Positions 44,948-54,174 of a stretch of DNA of 64,000 nucleotides are shown one piece after another. The notes under the pieces are model-generated. The model did not search any database. It was not told the origin of the DNA and worked only from the letters and a program-made list of their open reading frames with translations. The translations under genes and the position numbers were made by a program. Each line of letters starts with the position of its first letter. Within the stretch, counting starts at the first letter, position 1. This stretch comes from Acidaminobacter sp. JC074 (lineage in GTDB: Bacteria > Bacillota > Clostridia > Peptostreptococcales > Acidaminobacteraceae). The stretch is taken from NCBI RefSeq assembly GCF_022496765.1, contig NZ_VANV01000020.1, positions 64,827 through 128,826 of the forward strand, in the 5' to 3' direction.

Positions 44948-46785
44948 AGAAACTAAATATATCATCCGTTAAAATAGCAATAAAAAAGATCTATGAGATT
45001 AGAAAAGAGTATATCAGAGTTTTGATGGGAGACGCCCTTTTACAAGCCATTAGACCTTTCATTCCCATTATTTTATCAGCCCTGATACTAGATGAGCTTT
45101 TAGGAGATAAATCACAGGGTAAGCTTATGGTCTTATCTCTTATGCTAGTGGGCTTTATGCTTCTTACACATATCATTTCTGGTTATTTTACAAAGCGATA
45201 CAGTGAAGAATCCAATCTCATGATCAGTCACTATTTTTTCTCGCTTTCTAAAAAGACCATGAAGATGAAGTATGAATACATCGAAAAGAAAGAGACTCTA
45301 GACCTTTTACACCAGATAGAAGGAGCAAGTTCTAGCTTTATGGCCATTTGGAACATAGCAGAATACATGCAAAAGGGCATGTTGGCTATTATAGAAATCA
45401 TCTTGTCAACTGTTTTGATTGTCACCATGTTTATGAACTCAAATGAAGTTGTTAGAACAAGTGAAATACCGCTGATTCAGTCGCCTGTATCGTATGTATT
45501 CTTGGGACTAGTCCTTTTGATCGGGCTTTACTTCTATAGCCTCTTACAGACCAAAGTAGGAGAGACTGCAGCCAATGATATGAAAGGGGCAGTCGGTGGC
45601 AATAGGATATTTTCCTACCTCTTTTTTAGAATGAGCAATAACTATGAAAACGGTAAGGATATCAGGGTCTATAAGGCCCAAGGATTACTGCATGAAAAGA
45701 TGAAAGGCTTTGTAAAAAACAATTACTATGAATGTGATGAATTCTTTGTAAAACCCAATATCAAACATTTTACCTTAATCAATCTAGTAAATGTGATCAT
45801 GTTGGTTGCCGTCTATACCTTTATCATCCTAAAGGCCTATATTGGCGCCATAACAGTTGGTGCAATCTTTATACAGATCAACGCCATTATGAGACTTTAT
45901 GAAGGGGTAGGCAGCTTCTTAAACCAGTACAATATGTTAAGAGCAGCTTGTGAACACTTTAAATACTCTATTGAGTTTTTCGACTTGCCTGAAATGAAAA
46001 AAGAGGGGACTAAAAAGCTTCAAAAGACTGGAGACTATGTATTTGAATTTAAAGATGTGTCTTTTAAATATCCTGGTTCTGAAAGTCTGGTTCTTGATAA
46101 AATCAATATGACCATTAAGTCTGGTCAGAGACTGGCTGTTGTAGGCATGAATGGTGCTGGTAAAACTACCATGATCAAACTTCTTTGCAGACTTTATGAG
46201 CCGACTGAAGGCGTGATTACTTTAAATGGTATGAATATCAGTGACATTGACTTTGATGACTATATAGATCTCTTTTCAGTTGTTTTTCAAGATTTCCAGC
46301 TTTTTTCATTTGGTATGGATAAGAATATCTTCTCTGGTAGAGAGGAAGATTATGATAAGCTGAAAGAAAATCTTAAAGGCGCAGGTCTAGAAAATATACT
46401 AGAAGAGCTAGACAATATTCATGTGGCCATGGGTAAGAACTTTGATGAGAACGGTAGAGACTTCTCTGGTGGTGAAAAGCAGAAGCTTGCAATAGCAAGG
46501 GCACTATATAGAGGTGCACCTATTGTTATATTAGATGAACCAACTGCAGCTTTAGACCCTGTTGCTGAGTATGATATTTATACAAGGTTTAACACACTTG
46601 TAAAAGATAAGGCAGCGGTCTTTATTTCACATAGGCTTTCATCATGCAGGTTTTGTCACAATATTGCTGTCTTTGATAAAGGAAAAATTGTGCAGACCGG
46701 TGATCACGAGTCACTACTTTTAAATGAATCAGGCAAATATCATGAACTCTGGCATGCACAGGCTCAGCACTATGTCTATGAATAA
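44944..46785 (+). CDS. ABC exporter half-transporter, subunit B
   Basis: A 613-residue partner of the preceding protein, with helices over about 20-320, Walker A GMNGAGKTT near 402, signature FSGGEKQK, Walker B IVILDEPTAALD and ISHRL. The start is a TTG at 44944 with GAGGTGAT upstream; the overlap (TTGA) couples translation. An atypical extended loop (about 160-185) lies between helices. Both ATPase sites keep their key residues, so neither is obviously degenerate. Confidence 0.88.
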   Translation: MKKLNISSVKIAIKKIYEIRKEYIRVLMGDALLQAIRPFIPIILSALILDELLGDKSQGKLMVLSLMLVGFMLLTHIISGYFTKRYSEESNLMISHYFFSLSKKTMKMKYEYIEKKETLDLLHQIEGASSSFMAIWNIAEYMQKGMLAIIEIILSTVLIVTMFMNSNEVVRTSEIPLIQSPVSYVFLGLVLLIGLYFYSLLQTKVGETAANDMKGAVGGNRIFSYLFFRMSNNYENGKDIRVYKAQGLLHEKMKGFVKNNYYECDEFFVKPNIKHFTLINLVNVIMLVAVYTFIILKAYIGAITVGAIFIQINAIMRLYEGVGSFLNQYNMLRAACEHFKYSIEFFDLPEMKKEGTKKLQKTGDYVFEFKDVSFKYPGSESLVLDKINMTIKSGQRLAVVGMNGAGKTTMIKLLCRLYEPTEGVITLNGMNISDIDFDDYIDLFSVVFQDFQLFSFGMDKNIFSGREEDYDKLKENLKGAGLENILEELDNIHVAMGKNFDENGRDFSGGEKQKLAIARALYRGAPIVILDEPTAALDPVAEYDIYTRFNTLVKDKAAVFISHRLSSCRFCHNIAVFDKGKIVQTGDHESLLLNESGKYHELWHAQAQHYVYE

Positions 46786-46787
46786 AA

Positions 46788-46816
46788 AAAAGTCAGTCCA
46801 TCTGGACTGGCTTTTA
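46788..46816. terminator. Bidirectional terminator after ABC exporter
   Basis: CAGTCC/GGACTG core extended by AAAAG and CTTTT, with A run and T-rich ends. It serves the exporter (plus) and the small gene at 46814 (minus). Confidence 0.75.
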
Positions 46817-47083
46817 AATATCATGTTCTATAATTTCAATTTCAAAATAATCAAAGTTGATCGATTCAATAAAATGATGGTCGTAAAAACTTGTTTTATG
46901 GATGACTTGATAATCAGCCTTGTTTTCAGAAAACCACATAGGCTTTGAAAGATCAAACTCATAACATAGGTATTCCATGCCTTTTTTTGTTTTGCCTAAA
47001 AAATCTAAATCACTTGAATCTTCATAAACCAGATCATTTATCATTTCATTATTCTTAAATAGTTTTCCCCATAATCGGAACAT
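46814..47083 (-). CDS. Small conserved clostridial-type hypothetical protein
   Basis: An 89-residue acidic protein starting MFRLWGKLFKNNEMINDLV, with MWFSENKADYQ and a FIESINFDYFEIEIIE end. Similar short proteins with this start and end are, from memory, widespread in clostridia without a known function. AAGGAG precedes the ATG and a shared terminator follows. No membrane helix. Confidence 0.72.
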   Translation of the reverse strand: MFRLWGKLFKNNEMINDLVYEDSSDLDFLGKTKKGMEYLCYEFDLSKPMWFSENKADYQVIHKTSFYDHHFIESINFDYFEIEIIEHDI

Positions 47084-47280
47084 ACATAACTCCTTGTCTC
47101 CTATAGCTTTTATAAGTATAGCAAGGAATAAAGTATTAGTAAAGTTATCATTATGTAGGTTTAAATTTCCTATATAATCTTATAAATGAACAGAATTTGC
47201 TATTTTGTTTTATATAACTTGACACCATGTATTTTTTCATGCAACATATGAAAGGTAAGAGGCTGATTAAAGGAGTAAAT

Positions 47281-49353
47281 ATGATAAGAAATGTAAGAAG
47301 ATTTGTAGCACTGGCTTTTGTTATGGTGCTTATGTGTAATGCAGTTTTTGCTGGTTCTTTTAATGTTTGGAAGGCCATAGAAGAAGCTGGTACATATGAA
47401 ACTGCAGGAGAACTTGATAAAGCCTTACCTTTATGGTTAGACATTATTGATTACTACCAGGCGCAACCTGAAGATGAAGGCATCAACACCAACATAGCAA
47501 TTTTCGCTAAGAAGGTTGGTAAGTACTATGACCAAACAAAGCAATATGATTTGGCAGTTAAGTACTATGAAATGGAAAATGATTATTGGAACAAAGTCGG
47601 CAACTCTTGGGGGGCTGAAGACATGCTTCGTGCTGAGGAAATCCGTACACTCTTTGAAATGTACGTAGAAGTTGAAGCTGATAAGAAGCAAGATTTAGAA
47701 ATGTATGAACCTGTTTCAGGTATTTATACTGGTATCTATTCAGAAAATGATCCTGCTGTTGGTCAGAAGTTTAACAAGACCGAATCAGTATATGGTCCTC
47801 ATGCCCAATACGTTTTATACCAAGACTGGGGTAAGATGATTGGTTCTGATTACATTGATGTGATGTTGGCAGAAAGAATGAAGGATGAAAATGCATCTTT
47901 CCACATTGCCATCAATCCAATGAATGGTTTAAAGGAAGTAAAAGAAGACAAGTGGATTGTTAACTGGGCTAAACAGGCTAAGCAGTTAGATATGCCAATC
48001 TTTTTAAGGTTTGCAGGTGAAATGAATGGCGACTGGGTAAAATGGTATGATTCACCTGAAGCTTATATTGAAAAGTTTAGATTGGTGCATGACATCATGG
48101 AAGAATATGCACCTAATGTTGCCATGGTATGGACACCAAATGATACACCTGTGGAGTCAAATGGCAATCGTATAGAAGATTACTATCCAGGTGACAAGTA
48201 TGTAGATTGGGTTGGGGTCAACTTCTATGTAGATTATTATGACAGTGGTAATGTTCATGATGGTGATAACCACCTTCAAAATCCACTTTCACATTTAGAT
48301 TATATCTATGAACTTTATGCAGACAGAAAGCCAATCATGATTTCTGAGACTGCTGTAACACATTATTCTATTCCTAATAGCAAGGATTTAACAGACTGGG
48401 GTGTAGAAAATTTAAAGAAGTTTTACAGTCAGTTGCCAATTAAATATCCAAGAGTAAAAGCTGTTAACTATTTCTCTTTAAACCAGGCAAACCCTAATTA
48501 TCATGTAGGTAACCTGTGGAACAACTATGCTATATCAGAAAATTCTAAGATGAAGACAGCTTATAAATCTCTTATTAAATCAGACTATTACTTAGGTTCT
48601 ATGGATGATTCAGTTGATACAACATTTAAGCAGATTACAGAAGATCAACTTTCTGACTATGATGAAATATATTTTGTAGTAAAAATCCCTGATTATAAAA
48701 TCAGTAAGATTGAGTTTTATGATGGCGATAAGCTTTTAGGTAAAGATACTGAACTACCTTATTCATTTAAAGGTGACTTATCTAAAATTGATAACTTCAC
48801 TGTGAAGGTTTATGATTCAAAGAATGACTTAAATTATACTAAATCATTTGCTGCACCTGTAGAAGAAGTAGTGGAAGAGATTGTTGAGGTGGTTGAAGAA
48901 CCTATTATCGTCTCAGCAGGTGAGTTTAAAGTTACAATTCCTAAGTTTGGTGTTGCTCTAAAAGGTTCTAAGATGAATCCGCAAAAGAGTGAGTATCCAC
49001 TATTTGTGTACAACGATATTACTTATTTCCCGATGACATTTAATGCAACGCAGGGCTTGGGATTAGATGCCAAATGGTCAGATGCAACTAAGACGCTTTC
49101 AATTTCTCAAATCAAATCTAATGGTAAGATAAAAGAATATGAAAAGCCTGCAACTAATCCATCATCTATGCTAGCGACCAAACCAGCCTTTAAGGTTGAG
49201 GTTAATGGCAAAGTGATAGACAATGATAAAGAAGACTATCCAATCTTAGTTTTAAACAACATCACTTATTTCCCTTTAACCTGGAAGTGGGTAAATGATG
49301 AATTTGGATGGAAAATTAACTTTGATAATACAAGTGGTTTAACAATCAATTAA
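47281..49353 (+). CDS. Secreted GH26 glycoside hydrolase with C-terminal stalk domains
   Basis: A 690-residue exported protein: signal peptide (1-24), TPR-like helices (about 30-140), a GH26 catalytic domain (about 150-440) with acid/base Glu247 in RFAGEMNGDW and nucleophile Glu356 in MISETAV, a Big-type or immunoglobulin-like domain (about 450-540), an acidic VEEVVEEIVEVVEE linker, and two copper-amine-oxidase-N-like stalk repeats (about 555-690; each with an NDITYFP or NNITYFP core). GH26 enzymes act mainly on beta-mannan. AAAGGAG precedes ATG 47281. It is monocistronic. It may hydrolyse a wall or plant glycan; the substrate is inferred. Confidence 0.87.
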   Translation: MIRNVRRFVALAFVMVLMCNAVFAGSFNVWKAIEEAGTYETAGELDKALPLWLDIIDYYQAQPEDEGINTNIAIFAKKVGKYYDQTKQYDLAVKYYEMENDYWNKVGNSWGAEDMLRAEEIRTLFEMYVEVEADKKQDLEMYEPVSGIYTGIYSENDPAVGQKFNKTESVYGPHAQYVLYQDWGKMIGSDYIDVMLAERMKDENASFHIAINPMNGLKEVKEDKWIVNWAKQAKQLDMPIFLRFAGEMNGDWVKWYDSPEAYIEKFRLVHDIMEEYAPNVAMVWTPNDTPVESNGNRIEDYYPGDKYVDWVGVNFYVDYYDSGNVHDGDNHLQNPLSHLDYIYELYADRKPIMISETAVTHYSIPNSKDLTDWGVENLKKFYSQLPIKYPRVKAVNYFSLNQANPNYHVGNLWNNYAISENSKMKTAYKSLIKSDYYLGSMDDSVDTTFKQITEDQLSDYDEIYFVVKIPDYKISKIEFYDGDKLLGKDTELPYSFKGDLSKIDNFTVKVYDSKNDLNYTKSFAAPVEEVVEEIVEVVEEPIIVSAGEFKVTIPKFGVALKGSKMNPQKSEYPLFVYNDITYFPMTFNATQGLGLDAKWSDATKTLSISQIKSNGKIKEYEKPATNPSSMLATKPAFKVEVNGKVIDNDKEDYPILVLNNITYFPLTWKWVNDEFGWKINFDNTSGLTIN

Positions 49354-49359
49354 GAAAGA

Positions 49360-49390
49360 CTGCATCGCTTTTGATGCAGCCTTTTTTTTA
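49360..49390. terminator. Terminator after GH26 gene
   Basis: CTGCATC/GATGCAG arms and a T8 run, between convergent genes. Confidence 0.8.
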
Positions 49391-50245
49391 TTTGAACTCG
49401 TCGATTAAGTTTTGTGTGTTTTTAACTTTCCAAGAACGGTTTGTAAGAACCGTTTCATTATCTAAATGAGGTATCTTCTTAAAGTAAGAAGCTTTCTCTT
49501 CCTTGTAGATAATGCCTGTAGGGATTTTTTCGCCCCATTCTTGTCCTGTTTTAAAAGCTAGGTCTTTGTTTGTGAAATCGTATTTTTCATCAAGTGTATA
49601 AACTCTTTCTTTATACCACTGATAGGTGTTAACCTTGTTAAATGAAACGCATGGTTGCAAGATATCTATAAAGGCATAACCATCATAGAGGTAAGCTTCT
49701 TTTATGAGTTTAACAAGTTGGTCTGAATCGCCTGCAAAACCTCTTGCAACGAATCCGCAGTTAAGCGATAGAGCCATGGCAATAGGATTTAAGGCTTCTG
49801 AATAAACACCTTGGGTTTGACTGGTTGTCTTTTGTCCCATGGCGGTTGTTGGTGATCCTTGACCTTTTGTAAGACCATAAATTTGATTGTCATATACCAA
49901 ATGAACCAGATTTAGATTTCTTCTGATATTGTGAATAAAGTGATTACCACCTTCGCTAAAGGCATCGCCATCACCTGTAACAACAAATAAGTTTAAATCT
50001 TGATTGGCTACATGAACACCGCATGCAGCTGGAAGACCACGGCCATGTAAACCGTTAAAGCCATTGGTATTTACATAGTGGGGTGTTTTTGCAGCCTGTC
50101 CTATACCTGATACCACGACAGTATCAGTCGGTGTTAATCCGAGCTCTGAGAAGGCTTGTTTTAAGGCCTTTAAGATTATATAATCGCCACAACCTGGGCA
50201 CCAGGTGATTTCTTTAGCTACGTTGAAAAGTTTTACATCTGTCAT
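49388..50245 (-). CDS. korB: 2-oxoacid:ferredoxin oxidoreductase, beta subunit
   Basis: A 285-residue thiamine-diphosphate subunit with the N-terminal WCPGCGDY motif and the TPP-binding GDGDAFSEGGNHF segment. With the alpha subunit it decarboxylates a 2-oxoacid to the acyl-CoA, reducing ferredoxin. There is no ferredoxin-type subunit gene, as in two-subunit KorAB-like enzymes. GGAGGTGA precedes the ATG, which begins one base before the alpha stop codon read on the minus strand. 2-Oxoglutarate is the likely substrate, but pyruvate or branched-chain acids cannot be excluded. Confidence 0.88.
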   Translation of the reverse strand: MTDVKLFNVAKEITWCPGCGDYIILKALKQAFSELGLTPTDTVVVSGIGQAAKTPHYVNTNGFNGLHGRGLPAACGVHVANQDLNLFVVTGDGDAFSEGGNHFIHNIRRNLNLVHLVYDNQIYGLTKGQGSPTTAMGQKTTSQTQGVYSEALNPIAMALSLNCGFVARGFAGDSDQLVKLIKEAYLYDGYAFIDILQPCVSFNKVNTYQWYKERVYTLDEKYDFTNKDLAFKTGQEWGEKIPTGIIYKEEKASYFKKIPHLDNETVLTNRSWKVKNTQNLIDEFK

Positions 50246-51868
50246 TTACATCACCTCCAAAACCTTTGACTTCAGCTCTTTTATGTCAAACTGACGACCA
50301 TCGTATTTAAGGAGTTGATGGTCCATCGTAATACCAGTTTCTCCACGTAGGTATTTGGCAAATTGACCTGTCGCATTATGTTCTACAGAGATAAATTTGA
50401 CACCTTTAGCCTTTAGTTGAGATATTCTTTCACTTGGAAGTGGATAAATATCTCCAAATACAAGGGCACCTAGATCTAGGTCTTGTGTGACTTCTTTTAA
50501 CAAGCCTGAAGATGAACCCCATCCAACAAGAACAGTTTTGGCGTCTTCATTGCCATAGTAGTCTGGATCTATAAGTTCTGATTTTAAAGTTTCTAGTTTT
50601 CTCAATCGTTTGTCATGCATTTTAACTCTCATATCTGCATCTTCAACAATATTTACTGACTCATCGTGTTCATGACTATCTGCAAAAACAGTATGATTTG
50701 GATTGCCTGGTAGAAGTCTTGGTGAGATACCTGATTCAGTTATTTCATGACGTTTAAAGCTTGTCATGTTTTCGTCTGCTAGTGATCGATCTATCACGAG
50801 TCCATTTAGATCGTAAGGACTTATAGTGACTCTGGCATCTGCTAGGTATCTGTCACTTAACAAGATAACAGGCATTTGATACTTATCAGCTATGTTAAAG
50901 GCTCTAAATGTTTGATAAAAAGCATTACTAGCATCTGTAAGTGAAATGATCATTCTTGGATATTCATCCGGCGATGAATGAAGTATAAAGCTAAGGTCAG
51001 ACTGACTCGTCTTAGTTGGCATGCCTGTTGCAGGTCCGGGTCTTTGTACATTTAAGACTACAATTGGCAGTTCTGCTATTGCTGACATACCTAATGCTTC
51101 TGTCATTAAGGCAAAGCCACCACCTGATGTAGCGACAAAGGTCCTTGCACCTGCATAAGAAGCACCTGTTGCCATGTTCATGGCAGCAATCTCATCTTCA
51201 GCTTGTTCGACTATATAACCGCACTGGTCTTGTTTGTCAGATAGATAAGTCATAACACTTGTCGCTGGTGTCATTGGATAAGCTGAAAAGAAATCCATTC
51301 CTGCAGCTATGGCACCAAGGGCAGTCGCTTCATTACCATTGATAGAAATGCTCTTATCTTTAGATGGAGGTAGGGTAGAGTATAAGACCTTTTGGTCGTC
51401 ATAACCTGCCCCAAAAGCCTTGGATTGATCAGTGTTTAAATCCCTTGTTGAGATATTTTTATCTAAGTTGAAAAGCTTGGCTATAGCGCCAAGTGTTACA
51501 TATGTAGATGATTTTTTCACATTGACATCTTTTTCATATGACTTGGCATTTATTTTTATGATGTTTTCTTCGCCTAGTTTACTTGAAGCATCTAAAAGGG
51601 CGAAAGAACCAGCTTTAAGATCATCCTTGTGGAGCGTATAAGTTTCGTCATTGAGTGCTATTAGAAGATCTGCCTCCTTTTCATGACAATAGAGTGGTTG
51701 ATCAGAAAATCTAATCTGAAAGAAGTTATGACCACCTCGTATTCTAGACATGTAGATGGTATTTGTGAAGGTATAAAAACCATGATGTTTTAATGTTTTC
51801 CCTATAAGTTTTGCAAGTGTCTTAACGCCTTGTCCGGCTGCACCGCCTACTACAATATTATATTTCAT
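50246..51868 (-). CDS. korA: 2-oxoacid:ferredoxin oxidoreductase, fused gamma-alpha subunit
   Basis: A 540-residue protein with an N-terminal gamma domain (about 1-180, GGAAGQGVKTLAKLIG) fused to the alpha domain (about 190-540, GNEATALGAIAAGMDFFSAYPMTP cut into ALGAIAAG and AYPMTPAT here). The ATG at 51868 is chosen because AAGGGAG lies in front; the longer frame starts upstream without a site. It is transcribed before the beta gene. A perfect Fur box lies 79 bases upstream, so iron limitation should lower expression of this iron-sulfur-dependent pathway. Confidence 0.88.
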   Translation of the reverse strand: MKYNIVVGGAAGQGVKTLAKLIGKTLKHHGFYTFTNTIYMSRIRGGHNFFQIRFSDQPLYCHEKEADLLIALNDETYTLHKDDLKAGSFALLDASSKLGEENIIKINAKSYEKDVNVKKSSTYVTLGAIAKLFNLDKNISTRDLNTDQSKAFGAGYDDQKVLYSTLPPSKDKSISINGNEATALGAIAAGMDFFSAYPMTPATSVMTYLSDKQDQCGYIVEQAEDEIAAMNMATGASYAGARTFVATSGGGFALMTEALGMSAIAELPIVVLNVQRPGPATGMPTKTSQSDLSFILHSSPDEYPRMIISLTDASNAFYQTFRAFNIADKYQMPVILLSDRYLADARVTISPYDLNGLVIDRSLADENMTSFKRHEITESGISPRLLPGNPNHTVFADSHEHDESVNIVEDADMRVKMHDKRLRKLETLKSELIDPDYYGNEDAKTVLVGWGSSSGLLKEVTQDLDLGALVFGDIYPLPSERISQLKAKGVKFISVEHNATGQFAKYLRGETGITMDHQLLKYDGRQFDIKELKSKVLEVM

Positions 51869-51946
51869 AAAATTGACTCCCTTCGTTGATTTAATCATAC
51901 CCAATAATAGGTAGGAGGCAATCAAATTATTGTAATGTTTATAAAA

Positions 51947-51961
51947 TGATAATGATTATCA
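51947..51961. promoter_or_regulatory. Fur box upstream of korAB
   Basis: TGATAATGATTATCA is a perfect 7-1-7 inverted repeat, identical to the Bacillus-type Fur consensus TGATAATnATTATCA. On the minus strand it overlaps a TTGATA that could act as -35 for korAB. Confidence 0.8.
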
Positions 51962-51962
51962 A

Positions 51963-51988
51963 TAAAAAACACACCCTAATGAGTGTGT
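51963..51988 (-). terminator. Terminator of the small gene at 52019
   Basis: Read on the minus strand, ACACAC pairs with GTGTGT and is followed by T6. Confidence 0.65.
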
Positions 51989-52018
51989 CATAAGTAACCA
52001 ACTATTTGCATACTTGTC

Positions 52019-52210
52019 CTAATTATAAAGAATGCCATTTTCCATCATCTTGTCAGTTACCTTATTTTTTCTCTCTCTAAGGTTGAACTTAACAAGTGGC
52101 CGTAAGTCTTTCTTACTATTTTCTTTATGGTCATGCTCATAGAGGGCATGATCATAATAAACATGGTTGGTTATATCATATGTCTTGGGTTCTACTCTTG
52201 TCTTTTTCAT
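52019..52210 (-). CDS. Small basic/His-rich hypothetical protein
   Basis: A 63-residue protein starting MKKTRVEPKTYDITNHVYYDHALYEH (shown here only to residue 20: MKKTRVEPKTYDITNHVYYD), with a cluster of His, Tyr and Asp around residues 15-30. AAGGAGGAGG precedes the ATG, one of the strongest sites in the window, and a terminator follows, so it is likely real. Function is unknown; the histidines might bind metal, which would fit the nearby Fur box, but this is only a suggestion. Confidence 0.62.
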   Translation of the reverse strand: MKKTRVEPKTYDITNHVYYDHALYEHDHKENSKKDLRPLVKFNLRERKNKVTDKMMENGILYN

Positions 52211-52286
52211 AACCTCCTCCTTTATTTATTACGATTTTGTAATATATTTATACCCAGAAATCTTAAAAAACAACATAGAAATATAA

Positions 52287-52315
52287 AATAGTTGCACTCA
52301 AATTGCACAACTATT
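52287..52315 (-). terminator. Terminator of the DUF3179/membrane-protein operon
   Basis: AATAGTTG/CAACTATT arms with a partly paired inner region. On the minus strand it lies after the stop at 52347 and is followed by a T-rich stretch. Confidence 0.6.
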
Positions 52316-52346
52316 TTTTCTGAACAATATGACCAGAGTCAAAGTA

Positions 52347-52892
52347 TTAGTATGACTGGATTAGGCGGTAGCTCTTATAAATACCATAAACTAATAATAA
52401 TACGCTTAAAGGTAAAAACCATTGCATAATAGAACTTAAAAATGCTGTAGATGATCCTATGATGGATGCAAGTGGTATTAGAAATGTTGGTGCACAACAT
52501 GCAAATCCTGTTAAAAAGCTGGGTAGTATACCAATAAGGCCAGTGTATTTATGGTCAAGTCTGCACTGCTTAGGGAGTTTGTAAATATAAAAGGCTGCCA
52601 TAACATTAAAAAATACCAGTAGAGAAAGCAGTAAACCTAATAAGATGTTCATGGGTGAAACCAGTACATGGATCCCAAAGTTTTGAAAAGAACCGACAGG
52701 TTCAAACAAAAAAGTGGAAGATCTTTTAAATACAAGGTTGACCCAGTTAGATGAAAACCTGACATGACTGCCATTTGCACCAAAGTTCAAGTAGCCAATC
52801 GACCAATAATATAAAAGAAAGTAAATAATAAAAATCAAGAGGCCGAGAAAGAGTATTTTCTTGTCCTTAAGTGTTTTTTTCATTGTTTTCAT
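52347..52892 (-). CDS. Four-helix membrane protein with conserved Cys-Cys
   Basis: A 181-residue membrane protein with helices at about 13-33, 83-105, 120-143 and 152-172. A Cys-Cys pair lies in GFACCAPTFLIPL at the start of helix three, reminiscent of metal- or thiol-handling membrane proteins such as mercury transporters. ATG 52892 has AGAGG upstream and overlaps the DUF3179 gene by four bases. Transport or assembly work coupled to the DUF3179 partner is inferred. Family not named. Confidence 0.75.
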   Translation of the reverse strand: MKTMKKTLKDKKILFLGLLIFIIYFLLYYWSIGYLNFGANGSHVRFSSNWVNLVFKRSSTFLFEPVGSFQNFGIHVLVSPMNILLGLLLSLLVFFNVMAAFYIYKLPKQCRLDHKYTGLIGILPSFLTGFACCAPTFLIPLASIIGSSTAFLSSIMQWFLPLSVLLLVYGIYKSYRLIQSY

Positions 52893-53998
52893 TGTATAAC
52901 CTCTGTTTCTGGATAGTAGGCATACCATGCAAACCACATTACATCAAAGTAGGTAAGTGGTTCAAGTGGTAATGTCTTGTCGCCTCTAAAGGTGTATTCA
53001 TTGCCATTAGAATCTGTATAGCCATTCTCTGAGGCTACTAAGTTTAGATCGCCCGCCTGATAGACCCTTGTTGCTTTTAAATCCTCATCAAAAAGGGCAA
53101 CAGCTTTTATATCACCAATGTCAAAATAAAGGACTTTATCCTGTCTGACCTTTAAAGGATCGACTGCTACAGTGTGGTCACCATATTTAACTCCAACAAC
53201 TATTTTCTTATCAGATAATAAGGTGCTTTGATTGAGTAAAGGAAACATTGCTGTTCCAAAATGATAGTAGGATGAGTCATCATCGGGTGCATAAGAGCCG
53301 TATGGGTCGTTGTTGTAATCTCTAAAATAACCGGTTTCTAAAGAAAGCACATTGGCCTGAGGAAAGAGTGATTTTGCACGTGCCCAAGTGGTCCAGTGAA
53401 TGGGTTTTGTATCTAGTACAGTGCCTTTTAAATCATCTGTAATACCAACACCCAGTATCTGTGGAATATAAGAGTCAGTTTGTCTATCATACATGACTAA
53501 GTTTGAGTTAAGTAGTTTGCCAGACGTACCATAGGTGTTGTCAGGATAGGATGCAGTTGGTAGATAACAGATGGTTGATCCTGTTAAAGGGCAATAGGTA
53601 ATGGAGACCATCTGATCATCAATGGTATCATTGACGATTTCATGCCATACCAAGATGCTTTGAGGGTATATATAGGTGGTGTTTAAGCTTTCATATACAA
53701 AAACTTTATCGTAATCGTCTAGATAATCAACCTCACTTGTTTTGACATAACTAGGCTCATCAATTGGTGGTATCCCATCTTTAGGCGGACCGCCACTTAA
53801 GATATTGTCATTTAAGGTATCTAAATAATCACTTGAAATGTTGGATAAGGTATCTTCTTTGACTGTAGAGGTATCAGGCTCTGTGATAATTGCAGTAGGT
53901 TGGCTGGTATTAATATCTGTGGTAGATGGATCTGAAGTCAAGAAATAGATAATTGTTAGTCCTACAATGAGTAAGACGAATATAGCTAACTTTTTCAT
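52889..53998 (-). CDS. DUF3179 domain-containing exported protein
   Basis: A 369-residue protein with an N-terminal membrane anchor (about 4-20), a Thr/Ser-rich linker and a DUF3179 domain (about 75-360). The domain signature includes DGIPPIDEPSY, a VTYCPLTG-like segment (SITYCPLTGSTICY), NSNLVMYDRQTDSYIPQ and RDYNNDPYGSY. The cysteine in YCPLTG is conserved in the family as I recall it. The family's activity is not established. AGAGGTGAA precedes the ATG. It is co-transcribed with a membrane protein carrying a Cys-Cys pair. Confidence 0.82.
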   Translation of the reverse strand: MKKLAIFVLLIVGLTIIYFLTSDPSTTDINTSQPTAIITEPDTSTVKEDTLSNISSDYLDTLNDNILSGGPPKDGIPPIDEPSYVKTSEVDYLDDYDKVFVYESLNTTYIYPQSILVWHEIVNDTIDDQMVSITYCPLTGSTICYLPTASYPDNTYGTSGKLLNSNLVMYDRQTDSYIPQILGVGITDDLKGTVLDTKPIHWTTWARAKSLFPQANVLSLETGYFRDYNNDPYGSYAPDDDSSYYHFGTAMFPLLNQSTLLSDKKIVVGVKYGDHTVAVDPLKVRQDKVLYFDIGDIKAVALFDEDLKATRVYQAGDLNLVASENGYTDSNGNEYTFRGDKTLPLEPLTYFDVMWFAWYAYYPETEVIQ

Positions 53999-54114
53999 GT
54001 TTCACCTCTTTTCAAGTAGAAAGGAGTAATATCTACAATAATAGTATACATTAAAAACTATGTAAGAAGTTTATTCAGGCTTTTATTTTAGGAAAAAATA
54101 ATCTGTCCAAAAGG

Positions 54115-54143
54115 TTGCGTGGGAAACCATGCTCTGTTATAAT
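54115..54143 (+). promoter_or_regulatory. Promoter of marR-fabV operon
   Basis: TTGCGT (54115-54120) and TATAAT (54138-54143) are spaced 17 bases, with TGT before the -10 (extended). GGTTGCGT at 54113 and GGTTTGCGT at 54144 flank the core and may be regulator half-sites. Confidence 0.65.
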
Positions 54144-54174
54144 GGTTTGCGTATAAAACTAATGGGAGTGAAAA

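Noticed and set aside
47084..47280. c-di-GMP riboswitch before the GH26 gene
   Set aside because: The 197-base leader region was checked because of the c-di-GMP theme, but no GCACAGGGCAAACC-like core was found; a TTGACA at 47219 lacks a convincing -10.
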